From Argyresthia goedartella (lineage: Eukaryota > Arthropoda > Insecta > Lepidoptera > Argyresthiidae): a stretch of 64,000 nucleotides of DNA. The stretch lies in contig OX463829.1 of assembly GCA_949825045.1 (NCBI GenBank), forward strand, positions 7,502,001-7,566,000, in the 5' to 3' direction. The notes below the pieces were generated by a model. The model had not been told where the DNA came from and ran no database searches. It worked only from the letters and a program-made list of their open reading frames with translations. Shown in pieces: positions 43,710 through 56,757 of the stretch (the stretch's first letter is position 1; every line of letters begins with the position of its first letter). A program made the position numbers and the translations under genes.

Positions 43710-45230
43710 CTCAGCGTCTAGCTACTGTGACAGTCGTCTTTCACGAGTTCTAAACAGTTTTGTCTGCCGTGTTACGCGTCAGAACTATACGAAATTGTGA
43801 TTGCGAAGTTTCAGTGGGTTTTCGTGAGTGTCTGAAGCGCCGAGATATACCTCGGTTCCTAACCTTTATATCAACCAACCCCAAATTCCAAAACTATCCT
43901 TGGGTCGTTAGAAAAGAACTTGTAAGTCAATTTTATCTGAGTCTGAGTCTGGGCTTGGAGCGACCCTAAATTCCTTTCTCCTTCACCATAGGGTTCCTGG
44001 ATTGGCTCTTAGGATATTCGCGGGCTAATCCTCTCCTCATTCCTTCGAGTAGCGAGTTTTGTAATTCCCACACACACAGTCGTTAAACATTCAAGCACAT
44101 TCAAATCAAACTCAACCATTTTCGAGTGGTGTCGATAATGGACGTGGTATAACACTAGGTTTTAGACTAGGCTAGACAGGAGTTTAGTTGCGGCTAAAGC
44201 TAGGTTGGCAGGGCATAGGGAGACTGTTTGATCGATGAGGTTCCGCGGATGGAAATATAACAAATTCAGAACAAAGTTAAACCGGTGTCAACACAGATAA
44301 CATATCCTGTTGATATTTTGACATTTGAGTGTTGTCGGGGACGCGCGAAGAGATCAATTTACAGTCTAAAGTTCATTGTTTAGGTCCGGGTAGGTGTTTT
44401 GCATTGCCTTGGGTCAGGTTGGATTCAAGTTGCATCTTTAAATTAAATGTAAATTTCGCTGGAGGTCTAATGTGTAGGCTGAGTCGGTATATATGATTTG
44501 GCTCAGCCCAGGACGTGCTGAGGCTAGTGGAATTCATAGTTCGGTATTTATCGAACTATGCACTTCGCTATGGTGTGGGTTAGATCTCCTAAAACAATAA
44601 TGCTTGCGTTTCGATAACATCCAGCTCAAATTGCGCAGAGTTGAAGGTTTCAAAACGTTACGGACCTTTTGAGGTAACCGCTAGTTCAGAACCCATTTCG
44701 GAAAATCAAATCGCAATTGTGTAAACCGGTCTTTTCGGATCGTTATTGCCGTGAACCAAATATATAATTGGAACCACCACAAGCCGCTACTAGCGAGCAC
44801 ATGAAATATCATTGAGTACTCACGTCGTAAAACTACGACGGATATCTATACGATATCACAAACAAATATTATAAACTGTGGTCGACCACTAAAACAAAAA
44901 GAAGTTCCAATCGCCCATATACACAAAAACCAATTGGTACCATCAACCATAAAATATAACAACGATCGTTTTGGCGCAATACACCGCTGACTGATGCGAA
45001 TTACCGGCTCGCGGACATATATGCTTTCTCTGTCTAACTTGAAACTGTAACTTCCTGAACCCAACTTCGTTCGACTATTGTACGCCTAACGAACTTCTCG
45101 ACGAACGAGAAATTCAGACTTATCATTCTTACTTACAAATCTTACAGCTGAATCGGGTCCTCTCATTTTGGGATAGATAGAATAGACGATCATAGCTACT
45201 GATAGCGGCGGCTCGACCTTGGTTTGGGGC

Positions 45231-45257
45231 CGTTACAGATTTCTGGTGCCGAGACCG
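45231..45257 (+). other. LTR end and primer-binding site (copy 1)
   Basis: ccgttaca at 45230-45237 looks like a 3' LTR end (..ACA), followed by gatttctggtgccgagaccg. TGGTGCCGAGACC at 45244 resembles a tRNA 3'-end complement. The gag frame starts about 200 bp further on. The tRNA identity is not determined. Confidence 0.55.
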
Positions 45258-45448
45258 AAGGATATCCTAGATAGTCTGATACCTAGATATTCTAAAAGAA
45301 TCAAGGTCTAACGCGTTACTTTTAAAAATAACACAACGTAGAAACGATTTTAAACAGTTCAGTTTTGTAAATAAGAAATAAGCAAAAAAAAGGGGCATTG
45401 TTTTCACAATTCTTTGTACGAGCTACGACGGTTTAATGAACAGGAATA

Positions 45449-46507
45449 ATGGCCGGCCGGCTTAGGAAAACCGTTAGTCGGGTAGCACGAGACGTTTCAC
45501 TTTCGCATACAAGTGAAATGGCGTCAGGGCAGGTGACGCAATTGTTATCTGAAATAGTGAATAGATTAGACAGTTTGGAAAGGGGTTCCAGCACGAGCAA
45601 TGCTAGTAGGACTTCGGACAGACAGACTGATATACAGGAACTAAAGACGTTTGAACAATCGGTAGAAAAACGTCAATCATGCATTGTGAAAATGACACAG
45701 AAGTTGCCGACATTCGATGGGCGGAGTTCGGAAAATCCGATGATTTTCTTAAGAGATTTAAAGGCTTATATTAAAGTCTCGGGAGATAGTTCTAGGGCTT
45801 TGATATGGGCAACGGATAGTTTGGTAGGAATTGCAAAAGTTCGAATGAGCATATACAGAGACTCATGGCGAACCTATTCGGATTTTGAAAAAGATTTCAG
45901 AGAGGTATTCTGGGGTGATAATGAACAGGAATTAATTAAGCAAAGATTCCTAACTGCGAAGTTTGATTCTAAGAAAGGACAAAGTATGGAAGAATTCTTT
46001 GCCTCTCAATTGAATAGCATATATGAGCTTACGATACCGTTTACTGATACGGAGAAAATCAACACGATTTTCAGACAGTTGCCGCGTGATATTCAGGTAG
46101 CGTTTTTTGCTAGAAAGGAACCAATGACTATACGGGATGCGGTCGAATTCCTTCGGCATTTAGAACGGAATGTCGATGGGGAATGAAGTGCGTTGCATGG
46201 TTCGGATACAATGGATACGAATAATGTAAGGCGGAATAGCTACATGCGTGGGCAATATCGAGCTATGCGGGTAAATACGATACGTTATAACGCGGTGAGT
46301 CGTAGGAATAATTATAACGCGGGAACGAAGGGGCGAAACGAATTTGGGATGCGCGGTCGCGGTTATTTTCGCGGTAGAGGTAGACAGCCTCAGGCTAGTT
46401 TCAAGGCAATAGGGTTCCAAAGGGGCAATGATGTTTCAGATAATACAGAGGCAGGGCAAAGTTCAAGTGACAGGAATAATGCGATAAATCAGAATTCAAA
46501 AAACTAG
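45449..46507 (+). pseudogene. LTR retrotransposon gag (copy 1), one stop
   Basis: The frame starts MAGRLRKTVSRVARDVSLSH, contains the capsid-like segment KLPTFDGRSSENPMIFLRDL and FEKDFREVFWGDNEQELIKQ, typical of Ty3-type Gag, and reaches a TGA at 46184-46186. The same frame continues immediately for another 105 codons with an Arg/Gly-rich, nucleic-acid-binding tail (MRGRGYFRGRGRQP) instead of a CCHC knuckle. The TGA is present in both copies. It could be a read-through site or a disabling mutation. Confidence 0.75.
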
Positions 46508-47017
46508 TGGACTCGCGCGGGTCGCTCGCGCTCAGATATTTATTACGTTTCGGGTGGACAGCCGATCGAATTGGGAAAAAGCATAGACTGTATGATTTGT
46601 GTAATTTGGATTCGAACGTGGCTGTGAATGAATTTATTCAATTATTAGCGCATAAAGCGCATGGATATGCCGTGTGTTTAGAGGAAAAATCTAGGTCGAA
46701 TTGTAGAGATCGAAATGACAGACGTTTACATACGATATTCAGAGACGACGATTCGACTGAGTGTGGGCGCGATTTATGTAGTACATTGACATTACCTGAG
46801 ATAGATGTGCGTATTGGGAATATTGTTGAAAGGAGTTTGATTGATTCGGGGAGCGAAATCAGTGTAATAAGTCGGAGAGTGTACGAAGAAGTGTGCAGTC
46901 AATTGGGAAAACCGACGGAAATACCGATTCCAAGTTTGAGAATCACAGGTGCATTTGGAGTCAGTAAGGAAAAGGTTGATAAGTTAGTTACGTTACCATT
47001 AACAATAGGTGAATGCG
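46508..47017 (+). pseudogene. LTR retrotransposon protease, truncated (copy 1)
   Basis: The next frame encodes a retropepsin: SLIDSGSEISVISRRVYEEV with the catalytic Asp at residue 113 of the frame opening at 46507, and a later PSLRITGAFG. The protein is cut at 47017, where the next minisatellite begins. RT, RNase H and integrase are absent. The frame runs on through the minisatellite to 47553, a 348-codon chimera. Confidence 0.8.
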
Positions 47018-48195
47018 CTGACGCACCTATTCGAGGTGAGACTAGAGTGTTAGTTCCTGACGCAGCTGTCCGAGGTGAGACTCTAGTGTTAGTTCCTGAT
47101 GCAGCTGTACGAGGTGAGACTTTAGTTTTAGTTCCTGATGCAGCTTTCCGAGGTGAGACTCTAGTGTTAGTTCCTAATGCAGCTGTCCGAGGTGAGACTC
47201 TAGTGTTAGTTCCTGACGCAGCTGTCCGAGATGAGACTTTAGTTCCTGACGCATCTGTCCGAGGTGAGACTCTAGTGTTAGTTCCTGATGCAGCTGTCCG
47301 AGGTGAGACTCGAGTGTTAGTTCCTAATGCAGTTGTCCGAGGTGAGACTCTAGTGTTAGTTCCTGACGCAGCTGTCCGAGGTGAGACTTTAGTTCCTGAT
47401 GCATCTGTCCGAGGTGAGACTCTAGTGTTAGTTCCTGATGCAGCTGTCCGAGGTGAGAGTCTAGTGTTAGTTCCTGATGCAGCTGTCCGAGGTGAGACTC
47501 TAGTGTTAGTTCCTGACGCAGTTGTCCGAGGTGAGACTCTATTTAGTTCCTGATGCAGCTGTCCGAGTTGAGACTCTAGTGTTTATTCCTGATGCAGCTT
47601 TCCGAGGTGAGACTCGAATGTTAGTTCCTGATGCAGCTGTCCGAGGTGAGACTCTAGTGTTAGTTCCTGATGCAGCTGTCCGAGGTGAGACTCTATTTAG
47701 TTCCTGATGCAGCTGTCCGAGGTGAGACTCTAGTGTTTATTCCTGATGCAGCTTTCCGAGGTGAGACTCGAATGTTAGTTCCTGATGCAGCTGTCCGAGG
47801 TGAGACTCTAGTGTTAGTACCTGATGCAGCTGTCCGAGGTGAGACTCGAGTGTTAGTTCCTGACGCAGCTGTCTGAGGTGAGACTCTAGTGTTAGTTCCT
47901 GATGCAGCTGTCCGAGGTGAGACTTGAGTGTTAGTTCCTGACGCAGCTGGTCGAGTTGAGTTCGAGTGTTAGTTCCTGACGCAGCTGTCCGAGGTGAGAC
48001 TCGAGTGTTAGTTCCTGACGCAGCTGGTCGAGTTGAGTTCGAGTGTTAGTTCCTGACGCAGCTGTCCGAGGTGAGACTCGAGTGTTAGTTCCTGACGCAG
48101 CTGTCCGATGTGAGTCTCGACTGTTAGTTCCTGACGCAGCTGTCCGAGGTGAGATTCTAGTGTTAGTTCCTGACGCAGTTGTCCGAGGTGAGAGA
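47018..48195 (+). repeat. 39-bp minisatellite (array 2)
   Basis: Same units and same order of variants as array 1 from 33930 on, lacking the leading units next to exon 16. The frame that enters from the protease stays open to 47553. There is no upstream exon 16 here. Confidence 0.92.
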
Positions 48196-48709
48196 GGTAT
48201 CATTTTAGGCTGCTAATTATGGAGCCGAATACTGCCAACTTACAACCGAGATGCCAGAAAATGACATATCAGAAATGATGCTTTGTATTTAAAAATCATA
48301 AATCAACCATGATATGTCAAAGAATAGCCGTTCTATGATAAGTCAGAAATTTAAATCCATCAGGTGAAATGATTTAAGGCGCTAGCAATTGGAGCCGAAT
48401 TGTCCCGACTTACAAACAAGATGCCAGATAATGACATATCAGAGATGTTGCTCAGTATTATAGAGATCATAAGATATTTCAAAGAATAACCGTTCTTTGA
48501 TATGTCAGAAATCAAAATCTGTCAGGTGGTATCATTTTAGGCTGCTACATCTGGAGCCGAATACTTCCAACTTACAACCAAGATGCCAAATAATGAGATA
48601 TCCGGCATGATGCTTTGTGTCATAAAGATCATAAATCACTCACGATATTTCAAATAATAGCCGTAATCCGATATGACAGAAATTTTAATCTGTCAGGTTG
48701 TATGATTTA
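48196..48709 (+). repeat. Three-unit ~167-bp tandem repeat (copy 2)
   Basis: Second copy of 35147-35660, with a few substitutions (for example ctaattatggagcc against ctaattttggagcc). Confidence 0.85.
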
Positions 48710-49136
48710 ACATGTTGCGGCATTTTATGGAAAGCTAGAGTGTGACCGAACTCCGAATTATGTGTTTCTTGACTCAATTCAATATCGATGTCGCCGCCAT
48801 TTGGATAAATTAGTCACTTAGTCAAGAGCCCGGGCCGTAAACCCTGGGCCGGCATTCGATGTAATTGTCCGTCAAACAAATAACTGAATGAAACGTTTTA
48901 CGAGTTGCATAAACGTGTCTTGGCAAATGATTGACACAAGACGTATTGGCCTTGCACTATGAGTTCGCCGCGCTGTACTCGGCTCCAGGCTGTATAGAAA
49001 GTGTACACGTAATTCACTAGGTATTAATTTTGAGTTGAAATAAAAAAAAACCGGGTATAAATGGAAAAATATAAATAAATTGAAATATTTATTTGACGTG
49101 ACGTCTTGCTTGTCAGTTGAAACCATAACATGTTAG

Positions 49137-50024
49137 TCGCTTAGTTCACAGCGTGACCTTCATATCGGGTTGGCTTACATACCACCCGATAACAGAAACC
49201 ATATCCAAGCCCAACGCATACTTAACTTTACTAGCCTGATGACTGATTTTATTACGGCAAATCCAGATGATTTTTATCAAGTGGCAGGAGATTTTAATCT
49301 TGGTATGATAAAGTGGGAGACCGGTGAACCTATCCATCTTAGACGCGGAACCGTTGATCTGCAGAACTCAGCACTTGAATTAACTCACCATACAAACCTG
49401 TTAGGACTGCGCCAGTTCAATCAATTCAATAACACTTCCGGCAACACACTGGACCTAATTTTTTCTTCCTTTTCTTTACTCATAGACAAATGTTATAACC
49501 CTATGGTCAAAGAAGACCCAGCCCACACGACCCTCAGTATCAATGCCAAGGAGATCACTATACCTCCACTTCGTAACACGCCACAACGAAGATATCTATT
49601 CAAGAAAGGAGACTATGAAAAAATTAATAAAGATCTCATGAATATTAACTGGAAAACCTTTCTCAATTCCGGCACAATTGATGACGCAATATCATCTTTT
49701 TATAGTGAATTACGCGATGTAATCCAAGACCATGTTCCCCTAGTTATTACTAGAACTTCCAAGCGCTACCCAATTTGGTATAGTCGGGCTCTAATATGTA
49801 TTATTAAAGAAAAAAGTAAGGTACATAAACAATGGAAGCGATTCAACAATCCTAACGATTACAGTACTTTCTCTCTACTTAGAACAAGACAAAAATCACT
49901 TCAGGATGAATGTTACAAAACTTATTTAAACAGGGCACAAGCTACTATTAAGAACGACCCCAATACTTATGGACATATATCAAATCTAAAAGGAAAACAG
50001 ACTCTGGGTATCCCAGTTCTATGA
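49137..50024 (+). pseudogene. LINE endonuclease domain, truncated (copy 2)
   Basis: Nearly identical to 36088-36975, including the one-base shift at its end. One visible coding difference is Gln for Leu just before VAGDFN. Confidence 0.85.
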
Positions 50025-51584
50025 TACTAGAGAGTAAAAGACTAAACGGAGAGAAAGAAATATGCGATGGCTTCAGTATGTTTTTTGAAAAGATGTTTAG
50101 GAAACCAGCAGCTTCGTACCCTGACCATCGCTCCTCAACCACATTTGAAAACTCTATTAGTACTTTTACCATTTCTGAAGGATTGATTGTCCAATTGATT
50201 AAAAATCTCGATACGAATAAGGGTGCTGGGAACGACGGTATTCCACCAAACTTTATTAGGAGATGTATAAAATCTATGACGATACCCCTTGGTATAATAT
50301 TTAACAGATCTATCCGTGAGGCTGCTTTTCCTTCAAAATGGAAACAAGCTTACATTGTACCGGTACACAAAGGGAATTCCAAATTGGACGTGGAGAGTTA
50401 CCGACCAATTTCTATCACGTTTATACACGTTCGGTAAAATGCTAGAGAAAATTGTAGTTGAACATATTTACCCCGTAGTGATGCAAGGCATCCCAGAAGA
50501 ACAACATGGTTTTATCAGAGGTCGGTCCACCACGTCCAACCTGGCCATTTTCACCAGTGACGTCCTCCAAGGGATGAGTTCTCATGGTCAGGTCGATGCA
50601 GTGTACACCGATTTTGAAAAAGCCTTTGATCGTGTGGATTACGTGATCCTGCTCCGTAAACTTCACGCACTGGGCATACGCGGGGACTTGCTGGGGTGGA
50701 CTGACTCATATATATCCAACCGTCGACAGGCCGTGGTTATAGGTGGATTTCGGTCTGATTACATAAACGTACCCTCTGGTGTCCCTCAGGGCTCTCTGTT
50801 AGGACCCCTACTCTATGCAGCATACCTGTATGACATTAAAGAGTGCTTCAAAAACGCCAAATTTATATTATATGCTGACGATAAGAAAATTTCTATGAAC
50901 GTCCGAAGCAGAAATGACTTAAATCTTCTACAAGAAGATTTAGATAGACTGACTGCCTACTATGATAAAAACCGAATTGGCGTCAATATGTCAAAATGCG
51001 TACACATAACTTTTACAAGAAAGACCAATCCAATTTCTTCTGACTTTAGCCTGAACAATACAGTAATAAATGAAAGTGACACTGTGAAAGATCTAGGGAT
51101 TATTCTCGACCCAAAGTTAACATTCACAGCTCATTTTGAACATATCATAAAAAAGGCCTACCGAAACTTAGGATTCGTCTTTCGCACATGCAAGGAATTT
51201 ACGGATACCATCTGTATTAAAATCATTTATTTTGACTATGTACGTAGTGTTTTGGAATATTGCAGTCCAATTTGGAATCCACTTTATACCACACACGAAA
51301 ATGATATTGAACACATCCAGATGAAATTCCTTAAATTCTTGGACTGGCGCACTAAAAACACTCGTACAGAATACCCCGCCACATGTAGCCGCTACAATTT
51401 ACTAACATTAAAAGATAGACGTGTCCTGGCTGACATGTCACTCTTACACGACGTATCCAGCGGCGCACTAGACTGTCCAAGACTGGTAACAGAGATATTA
51501 TCACTTGCTGCTCCGGCTAAACGCACTCGACATACTAAACTTTTCTTTATACCCTACAGTCGCACCAATTATACGTCGAACTGA
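50021..51584 (+). pseudogene. LINE reverse transcriptase, frameshifted (copy 2)
   Basis: The copy-1 frame is broken by a 4-bp net insertion at about 50416-50425 (tatcacgtttatacacg in place of tatcttaaacacg), just after the YRPISI box. The remaining RT, including GVPQGS and YADDKKIS, continues in another frame to 51584. The same insertion is in copy 3, so it predates the split of those two copies or was spread by conversion. Confidence 0.88.
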
Positions 51585-51844
51585 ACCTGTCATAGGCTTC
51601 CCCGTACTTTTAATAAACGTTTTTCGGACCTGGACCCATTCTGCACGTCAAAGGCTCCATTTAAATGGCAAGTTACACAAGTACTGTTGGGAGAATCACA
51701 GGTAGACTCACTTTAGGATGTTACAGGAATCTGTCCCATGTCAATCCTCCCTATATGCGAACGTGGCGCGTGCGCTTCTTTTTTTTATTACGTATAGTCA
51801 TTTATTTGTTTTGTTTTTGTCCTCTCCACTGCACTCACCGGCAA

Positions 51845-51852
<8 letters not shown>

Positions 51853-51889
<37 letters not shown>
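51853..51889. repeat. (CA)n microsatellite (copy 2)
   Basis: The CA run is several repeats shorter than in copy 1. Confidence 0.95.
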
Positions 51890-51893
<4 letters not shown>

Positions 51894-53029
51894 CGCACAC
51901 AACACAAATACTTACCACATCCACACGCAATCACTGTTTTTAGATACATTGTTCTAGATATTGTTGCTCTTTTAGCTCAACTTTATAACCGTCACTTAAT
52001 TATTGTAAACTGTGTACATAGTGAAATCCGTAATTGGCCTTATTTTAAGTTTATGTTTCCGACTATCTGTAAGAATGGCTGTGTGATTTTTGTTCATTAA
52101 TAAAATAAAAAAGAAATTAAAAAAAAAGAAATGTTAAGTACAGTATCAATCAAGGCATAAGGCTGGATTAAAAAACCTTAAATTTAAAACTTTTTAATTT
52201 GGTCGGGTAATCTTAGGCCGCTGGCTTTAGCTGCTACTTCAGACCGGTCTTTAATACTCCTATTTTGAGTGGCTTGACATAGAAAAAAGGCTGTTTTGGA
52301 CTACTGCAGTGTCATAAGCAAAATTGGCTTTTGATTAAAATAAAGTTTCGTCGGAATCGTTTAACAAGCACCCTTTCGAAAGTCGACCTTTTGACTTAAC
52401 CAGGCAATGAGCATGCAGATTTTTCATTGGTTTTCCCATTTATTACCAAGCCATAAGGTCGAAAGTTTGGTGGTCCTCTTTAGTACATTGCCTGGTTAAG
52501 GGTTAATTAGAGGAATGGAGAACCGGCCTAATCCGTTTTCGCAAGATGGCGTCAACGCAACAGCTGATCTATTTCATAGTCAACTTAGCCGTAATACGAA
52601 TAGGTCGCTCTAAGTCACATTCTGTCCGAATACCTAATAAAGTTAGGATCTTTTAGGTCATAACTTTCTATACAACCTGGAGCCGAGTGAAGCACGGCGA
52701 ACCCATAGTGCTAGGCCAATTCGTCTTGTGTCAATCATTTGCCTAGACACGTTCATGAGACTCGTAAAACGTTTCGTTCAGTTATTTGTTCGACGGCGAT
52801 TAGATCGAATGCCGGCCCAGGGTTAACGGCCCGGGCTCTTGACTAAGTGACTAATTTATCCAAATGGCGGCGACATGGATATTGAATTGAGTCAAGAAAC
52901 ACATAATTCGGAGTTCGGACATACTCTAGCATTCCATAAAATGCCGCAACTTGGTGGAAAGGCCGAATAGGTGCGTCACGTGAAAACTCTGACGCTGATC
53001 TGTAAACGGTGACTAAAAATACACTGAGT

Positions 53030-53251
53030 AACACACAAACAAACAAACATTTACTCACAGGCACATCAATTGCTTCTGGCCCCACACTAGGATACCCTGC
53101 GTCATCACACACATATAAACATCCAAGACCTGGAATTATTTCATCATCCCCAGCCGGGGATCGAACCCGGGACTTCACATGGTAGATAGACCCAAAGAGT
53201 ACATAATTTGGCAAAGCCACGACCGCTGCGCCACAGAAGTCGTCATTACAC
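53030..53251 (-). repeat. SINE family A, reverse orientation (copy 2)
   Basis: Block copy of the SINE at 39985-40206 at the same distance from the terminal exon. Confidence 0.8.
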
Positions 53252-53409
53252 ATGATATGCCAGCCTATATACCTTCATGCCAGTGTGCACTTTTATATCA
53301 ACCTACATCGCGCAAGAGGGCATTTTAAGGTCTTAACGATTGTGGCTGGATTTGTAAATTTTGTATTGGATTTAACTTTTCTAAAAAAACAACATTTCGT
53401 TCCCAACAG

Positions 53410-53724
53410 CTCAAAAAACGAACAATGGAGCGTAAGCAAGCTTCCAGCCTACTCAGCTCAGTCGGCAAGTCTCTCGGCATCGGCAAGGCGAACGGCAACG
53501 GCGACTGCAACGGCCACGGCAACGAACACGCCAACGGCAACACAAACGGACAGAAAGGAGAGTTCGATGACCTCATCTCAGCTTTGAGAACTGGGGACGT
53601 ATTTGGTGATGACGTTGCTAAGTTCAAGCGATCGAGGAAGACGTCTAAAGCCAGTCATAAGGGAAGGGATTCGCCACCTAGAGGTATTTGCAGAGAGGAC
53701 TCAAGGGAAAGGCAGAAGAACTAA
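53410..53724 (+). CDS. DAAM: DAAM terminal exon, DAD (copy 2)
   Basis: The acceptor cccaacag, 104 codons and TAA are identical in protein to the exon at 40365-40679. It could be spliced from the exon-16 donor at 33830 as an alternative last exon, giving the same protein with a copy-2 3' UTR. Whether it is used is unknown. Confidence 0.85.
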   Translation, partial: LKKRTMERKQASSLLSSVGKSLGIGKANGNGDCNGHGNEHANGNTNGQKGEFDDLISALRTGDVFGDDVAKFKRSRKTSKASHKGRDSPPRGICREDSRERQKN

Positions 53725-55245
53725 AAGGGATCGGGATGGCTGCGTTTAGATGAGCTGATAAATGTTTTGGAGTGTCTGTGTCGTCTAATTTCAAGAAGCG
53801 CCCACCAATTTTTCTTTGATAATGGGCTTTGTTACGGACCCATAAGATCGAAAATAGAGGATTTTGGAATTAGACAACATATTTTATGAAATTTTCTGAG
53901 ATTATAAATACTTGGTTCAATGAAGTGATGGATTAGGGGATTTAGGAAAAGGGAGCTTGATATTAATCTTTATAACAAGAAGATATTCCAAGCTCAGCGG
54001 TATAAGACTATTTTACAGATGGGATATTTTATGAAGCGTAAATGGATATGAGATAAGCGAGTGATAATAAATAAGGATTATACAACGGTATGGAGTCTGA
54101 AAAGTGTCACAAAGAATAGAGAAATATTGACAGTCTTTTATTGACAGTTTAGTTGAAACCAATACACCAGTTATTGTGTCATACAAATAATGATAGAAAT
54201 TATGTAGTTTCGTAGTAATTTGACTGTTGCGTGGGTAACTTATTTCTTAGTTTTTCTAAAATGCACTGAATGGTTTAAAGTCTTGAATAGACTTTTGCCA
54301 GTTGATTCATTCCACGATATCGACAAAACGCAGCATTTGCTCACGATACGACAACGAAGGTATCTTCGGCCATTTTATACAACTTTTCATATGTTTTTAT
54401 AATTGCATTTTGACCAATATAGGCTTTTGCTCGATTGACTGATGAAGCCCGAAAACTGCTTGGGAATTTCATAGACAAACTTTAGTTAAGATTTAGTGAT
54501 TTCAAGAGACGTGTGCTTTTGAGTAGCTTTTCTAGAGGTTTGATAAAGATTTGCATTTCCACTGTAGAGAATGATAATGAGAAAAGAGCCTTTTGAGATC
54601 TTTTGACATTGAAACAATAACTTTTTGTTAAATTAGTGGGATTGGAACCCAGCTGTGTGTATTATGGGAATTGAGATAATATGCTTGTGAATAAAAAATA
54701 AACATAACCTTAGTGTCGGAATTGATAGACGTTTAGGCATAGCAGTGCCACTTTTCCTATATTATACATTCACGTATGTATAGATTTTGGATTTTTGTAA
54801 GTATATTCCTGTGCTACAATATTGTTAGTCGACATTTTTGAAAATTTTTGTTATTCGTATTTAATCGTAATAAATATAATAGTAAATAGTGTATGTTCAA
54901 ATATGATCCCACTGTTTATTCAAAATTATAATTTAAATTACATTGATTAGGTTTCTTTATGAAGCTGTGTGTGTGAGATATAAATATTTAGGTGCATTAT
55001 TTTGTTGTCAGTCTGTAAATATAATTTTAATTTTGCCAAATTCGTTACCCTTGAAATTTGTAACTGTAAGAATTGCTAATTTATTAAAATGTATGTATAC
55101 CTATAGATACTAGTAAAGGTTTGAAATATTTGTAAATTTTATTGTTTTGTTCAGTATTTCTTAAGCGTAGAGTTGTATAATAATATATATCTACATTGTA
55201 TTCTCATGTAGACACTAAATAAAATACGTACTATCCACAATAACA
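53725..55245 (+). other. DAAM: DAAM 3' UTR (copy 2, inferred)
   Basis: Duplicate of 40680-42195 with small differences (for example an added ttattgac near 54139). The main polyadenylation signal aataaa is at 55218-55223. The differences could distinguish transcripts ending at each copy. Confidence 0.5.
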
Positions 55246-56720
55246 TACAGTTGTTTTACTTGGTTCCATTCCCAAATAGTAGTTTATGTGACTGATACGT
55301 AATGGAGGGCATTAAAACTCGAGAGTGGGTTTAAATCGAGTTTGGGGTATTAATATCACCCGAGAGTTTTAATGAGTATGTGCAGTTACATACACAAATT
55401 TATCAACACACATATCATAAGCTCTCCTTTGATGTGTTCAGGAACCGCATTTTCGACCGGTATTGTGACATTGATTATTACTCTGCATTTGTTTAGCTTG
55501 TTCAGTAGTACAAACTTCACAGACAAACTAGAGGCGGCACGCAGGCGGGCATCGGTGCTCGAAATTTGAATGCCATAATATGTCGAAATGTCGATACATT
55601 ATGGTCATAACATAGTGTATCAATATTGAGGTAAGAAATGAGTTTTTACCAAGTAGTATATCATTATGCTGGTCGTAACGTGAGGTTTTTGGACGCAGTA
55701 AAGAGGGTTTATGATACGTGTGTAAAGTAGGCGCAGGATTCCACTAATTTGATGTCCGTCGGCAGTGCTATGCGCAAAAAGCAGTAAACGATTTCTGACA
55801 ATTGACAAACGAGTAAACTATCTTAAAGCTTAATACTTAATGATACTAAAAGAGCTCTAATAACTTAATTTTCAGAGCTCCGTACAAGAAGGGTCCCGTT
55901 TGTAGATATAATATAATAGAGCATAGATCATTATGGAGTATTTTGGGGGTTATTGGTGCGTTTTATGCTCTCTAGCATACTACATAACGTCCTAACTAGT
56001 ATGTTTATCCCTATGTCACAAAGTCTTAGAACCTAAATTTGGCCCACTTGTAGATCTTCTATCATCACGAAACTTGGTGTTGTAATGGTACATGAGAGTC
56101 GGTACATTTGATACTTCATTCTGCGTGATAGAGGGCTAGCCCAACGCCGCGCTGTTTTGAATACGAATCGGTTCAGATAACGTTTGGGGGTTTTGCGTAG
56201 CTAAGTGGCAAGTTAGCAAAAAAAAACAGAGCCGACGCTTGGGATGGTTCGGAGAAGTTTACAGGTCAGTTTTTTGTCGCATTCCTGCGAGATGTGTAGA
56301 GATCAGAGCCGATTTGGCTGCGCGTTGAATAAAATTATGAATAACTAAATAATGAAAGGTTATTATGGAACGATACGGAGAAAGCTATTATGTTGATTGC
56401 AAATACACAATTGCGATTGAGGTATGATATGGAGAGTCTGACACCGCTAGTTTGGATAGCATTCTAGTGGTCTTTGCTACGCGCGTCTAGCGGTCGGGTA
56501 TGCTTAATTAATCGCAACAAGCTATTATTGGTCAGCGATCAACAGATTCTGTGTATCGGCAGTACCAAATGATTTGAGTGATAACCTACGGTTGATCATA
56601 GTGAATATGCGTACACACAATTTGTAGAACGGCGGATCTGCATGGCATGGTTGAAATTAGACCCTGTGTAGTTAGTGATAAGAAGCTTCGCTTGGGCAGA
56701 GCGTGTTCGCAAAGGACGCA
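55246..56720. other. Spacer and possible LTR U3 (copy 2)
   Basis: Duplicate of 42196-43672 with scattered substitutions. No additional element is seen. Confidence 0.4.
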
Positions 56721-56757
56721 TATAAATACGAGAGCGTGGGAGGGGAGAGCATTCAGT
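56721..56757 (+). promoter_or_regulatory. LTR promoter: TATA box and initiator (copy 2)
   Basis: TATAAATA at 56721-56728 and TCAGT at 56753-56757, unchanged from copy 1. Confidence 0.65.

Larger units (their letters stand above)
33930..47017 (+). repeat. Tandem block, copy 1 (~13.1 kb)
   Basis: Corresponding landmarks recur at about 13,049 bp (36121 to 49170) and again at 13,165 bp (49170 to 62335). The block begins at ctgacgcacctattcgag inside the minisatellite and ends in the protease region of an LTR retrotransposon. The copies are nearly identical by eye. Differences are scattered substitutions, small indels, CA-repeat length and whole minisatellite units. Confidence 0.92.
48714..52950. 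mobile_element. TIR element containing a LINE (copy 2)
   Basis: Second copy of 35665-39905, with arms at 48714-49002 and about 52663-52950. Position and orientation match copy 1 exactly, so it arose by block duplication and not by a new insertion. Confidence 0.75.
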
